Position numbers and translations under genes: made by a program. The notes below the pieces were generated by a model, which saw only the letters and a program-made list of their open reading frames with translations, did no database searches and had not been told where the DNA came from. Below are positions 62,054 to 64,000 of a stretch of 64,000 nucleotides of DNA, piece after piece (positions within the stretch are counted from its first letter, which is position 1; every line of letters starts with the position of its first letter). The stretch covers positions 496,001-560,000 of the forward strand of contig BLSF01000013.1 of NCBI GenBank assembly GCA_012862575.1, given 5' to 3'. Source of the DNA: Parietichytrium sp. I65-24A. Taxonomy: Eukaryota > Sar > Bigyra > Thraustochytrida > Thraustochytriidae.

Positions 62054-63193
62054 CTATTTTGCAGCGATTCTGGAATCTATCACACCCCCACCTAAACATA
62101 CCTCTCCATCGTAGAGAGCAACGATCTGTTGCGGTGTCACCGCAACTTGGGGATCATCAAAGCTGACTTCTAAGAAATCGGACCTCACCGTGACAGTACA
62201 AGCAGCGAGGGGCTGGCGATAGCGCACTCTGCACTCGCATCTGAAGCTTGGGGCGCTATCACCACTCAACGAAAGCCTGGCAAGATGAGCGGGAAACGAT
62301 CCGCTCACCCAATACATTTCGTCTTGCTTTACTTTCGCGCCGCTTGAAAGAAGCGCGGGGTGAGATTGAGGGGCAACGGTGACGGACCCGCTCTCAACAT
62401 CCTTCTCCGTCACGTATAATTTGGTGGGCAAGCCACTTATACTCGCTTTTTGGCCGATCGTGTACAAATGCGCTCCATCGTGCGCGCCATAGTCGGTCCC
62501 ATCCACACCCACAAAGCGCCCCGGAGTAGGAGTAACATAGCTTGAGATGAAGTCCGGGAAGTTTCTTTTTCCGACAAAACAGATCCCGACACTGTCCTTC
62601 TTTGTAGCAGTGCACAACCCTGCCTCGGCGGCGATTTCTCGTACTCGAGTCTTTCGCATCTCCCCAACTGGAAAATGCACGTTTTGGAACGCCTTACCAG
62701 GAACAGCACACAAAAAGTAGGACTGGTCCTTCGAAGTGTCGAGCCCGCTAAGGAGCTGTGGAGTGTCTTGGTCAAGATTATTTCGCAGCCTCGCGTAGTG
62801 TCCCGTTGCAAAGTGCGTCTCTTCTCCAAAATGATTTAGAACAAAGTTCTTGAACGCCCTGAACTTGATCTCCTTGTTGCAAAATATATCTGGGTTGGGC
62901 GTCCCGCCCGCTTGCAGGCCTTCCACGTACGGTTCAAACACATTGTTCCAATACTCCTTGACAAAGTCCACTCTGTGCAACTCGATCCCAATCTCATCGC
63001 ACACCTTCTTGGCGTCCTTAAAGTCAGCTGCCGCGGGGCAGGTATAAGAGTCCCCACTTTCATCGCCCGGATCCCAGTTGCGCATGAACACCCCCGTCAC
63101 TTGGTCGAACCTGCCGCTTCTTTTCAGCAGCAGAGCAGACACGGACGAGTCCACTCCCCCGGAGATGCCCACAACGACGCGCCTTCCGAGCAT
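62054..63193 (-). CDS. TRMU: Mitochondrial tRNA 2-thiouridylase (TRMU/MnmA)
   Basis: 379 aa, ATG at 63193, single exon. The N-terminal ATP-pyrophosphatase loop is SGGVDSS (residues 11-17), followed by VTGVFMRNWD. Cys105 in TPNPDIFCNKEIKF and Cys205 in DSVGICFVGKRNF are the two catalytic cysteines; GHYAR and KDQSYFL are also present. The enzyme adenylates U34 of tRNAs for Lys, Glu and Gln and transfers persulfide sulfur to give 2-thiouridine. In eukaryotes it acts in mitochondria (or plastids). No presequence precedes the PP-loop from this ATG, and no upstream in-frame ATG was confirmed, so a short 5' exon may be missing. Confidence 0.95.
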   Translation of the reverse strand: MLGRRVVVGISGGVDSSVSALLLKRSGRFDQVTGVFMRNWDPGDESGDSYTCPAAADFKDAKKVCDEIGIELHRVDFVKEYWNNVFEPYVEGLQAGGTPNPDIFCNKEIKFRAFKNFVLNHFGEETHFATGHYARLRNNLDQDTPQLLSGLDTSKDQSYFLCAVPGKAFQNVHFPVGEMRKTRVREIAAEAGLCTATKKDSVGICFVGKRNFPDFISSYVTPTPGRFVGVDGTDYGAHDGAHLYTIGQKASISGLPTKLYVTEKDVESGSVTVAPQSHPALLSSGAKVKQDEMYWVSGSFPAHLARLSLSGDSAPSFRCECRVRYRQPLAACTVTVRSDFLEVSFDDPQVAVTPQQIVALYDGEVCLGGGVIDSRIAAK

Positions 63194-63891
63194 CTTTTCG
63201 CTTCCCAGCGTCGGACGCGCCGAGCCAACTCAAGCCAATCGCAAACCGCCACACGAACGCAGCAGGGCGCGCCCGCTCGCCATTGGTGTTCTGTTCTTCC
63301 AATCCAATCGCTCCCGTCGCCTGTCAGATTCTACCTGCATTACATTTACCACTTTACATCAAACAGGTACGTGTACTGAGTACTGTACCGGGACTCACTC
63401 TCAGGTTTCTCAGGTAGTGGTCATCGCGCTCATCTGGGCTCATCTGCGGTCAAGGTGTCTCAAGGTGGACGGACGACCAAGCGTCAGGTTTTTTTTTTCA
63501 ATCAACAGTGTCAATCAATTTTGAGAGAGATTGGTTCAAGATGATGGTGGTCTGAAATGCATCGCACTTGGTCGAGCGTGAATCGTTTAGGTTTCTCGAG
63601 TTGCTGCTCTCTTCCTTGATAGAATGAACGAGCCGAGCAAGGGTGCGTCAAAGTGGAAAGGAAACGCAGGACGAAACAAACATACATGCGGAGAAGAAAA
63701 AGTCGCAACAACTGTAATGTGTTTTAAAAAGGTCGAGACGAGATGTTGGGTGCGCGCATAGAGCACACGGATTTTGCATGAGAAAGCATACGCTACTAGC
63801 TTCGCAAAGTAGTACTCAGTACTCTCCTCTTCGCATGGAAGCATAGGGCTAAGAAACTGGGATGGCGCGCGGCGAAAGAGGGGCCAACCGA
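63194..63891. other. Intergenic, no gene recognised
   Basis: This is spacer between the TRMU start and the 3' end of the actin-family gene. It holds ACTGAGTACTGTAC words near 63376 and ACTCAGTACTCTC near 63814, and a T10 run at 63488-63497. No coding content is recognised. Confidence 0.5.
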
Positions 63892-63999
63892 CTAAATGCT
63901 GCGGGTGTGCAAAATGGAAGCGCCTTGCTCCTCGTATTGCTGCTTGGATATCCACATCGACTTGAAGGTAGCCAGAGATGCAAGAATGGAGCCTCCAAT
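63892..63999 (-). CDS. Actin-family protein C-terminus, Arp1-like (5'-partial)
   Basis: The last 35 codons and stop of a minus-strand gene that starts outside the window. The peptide begins [20 protein letters not shown] and ends HTRSI. The first half is the near-invariant C-terminal motif of actins and Arp1. The tail matches the centractin pattern (TFKxMW, YEExGA) better than that of conventional actin, and the usual terminal Lys-Cys-Phe is absent. Actin itself or another Arp remains possible from so short a piece. Confidence 0.85.
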   Translation of the reverse strand: MGGSILASLATFKSMWISKQQYEEQGASILHTRSI

Positions 64000-64000
64000 C

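Noticed and set aside
1-64000. CRISPR arrays, bacterial operons, insertion sequences or transposase genes
   Set aside because: None was seen. Repeats are microsatellites, contig overlaps, tRNA genes or the 52-bp element, and the genes are spliced eukaryotic ones.

Overview
This is a stretch of nuclear chromosome from a eukaryotic microbe. Most genes are single-exon or have one or two short GT-AG introns (74-143 bp, donors GTGAGT or GTAAGT). Genes lie on both strands with intergenic gaps of 0.1-1.5 kb, and a tRNA-Pro gene is present in several copies. The genes include FOR20/CEP20, a CSPP1-like coiled-coil protein, LC8-type dynein light chain, dynactin p27 and an Arp1/actin-like C-terminus, so the organism probably builds centrioles or flagella. 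A bacterial-type (ArgA-like) N-acetylglutamate synthase with a mitochondrial presequence and the intron-poor style would fit a heterotrophic or algal protist. A stramenopile such as a thraustochytrid is my guess, but the sequence alone does not prove it.

Layout. 1-1546: 3' part of a HECT ubiquitin ligase. 2.5-8.25 kb: tRNA-Pro(UGG) genes, a GNAT-like gene and an Rpb12-like subunit. This region contains a ~2.26 kb segment present twice, separated by one N. 8.7-19 kb: a membrane-anchored degenerate metzincin, a small membrane protein, N-acetylglutamate synthase, a DXD glycosyltransferase-like protein and a SLC25A39/40 mitochondrial carrier. 19.6-29 kb: a gene fragment cut by an N, the splicing factor Crooked-neck/Clf1, a TruB pseudouridine synthase, an ankyrin protein and a FYVE protein. 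29.9-40.2 kb: FOR20, CSPP1-like, CHMP1, LC8 (with a partial duplicate next to another N) and a glutathione-S-transferase-like protein. 40.8-54.3 kb: an LRR-RhoGEF, an acidic coiled-coil protein, SEC31 and an IQ/zinc coiled-coil protein. 54.9-64 kb: a METTL21-type methyltransferase, a RING-Tudor-BRCT (BRCA1/BARD1-like) protein, DCTN6, an orphan ORF, mitochondrial tRNA thiouridylase and an actin-family C-terminus.

No operon-like pathway is seen, as expected for a nuclear genome. Shared themes are cytoskeleton and cilium (FOR20, CSPP1-like, LC8, DCTN6, Arp1-like, RhoGEF), membrane traffic (SEC31, CHMP1, FYVE) and RNA modification or splicing (TruB, TRMU, Clf1). Two of the three single-N positions separate a contig suffix from an almost identical contig prefix. 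The GNAT/tRNA and LC8 duplications are therefore most likely unmerged assembly overlaps rather than gene duplications. Coding starts were moved to the first sensible ATG when the longest open frame began with GTG or TTG. Exons were joined by hand from splice signals, frame and family alignment.
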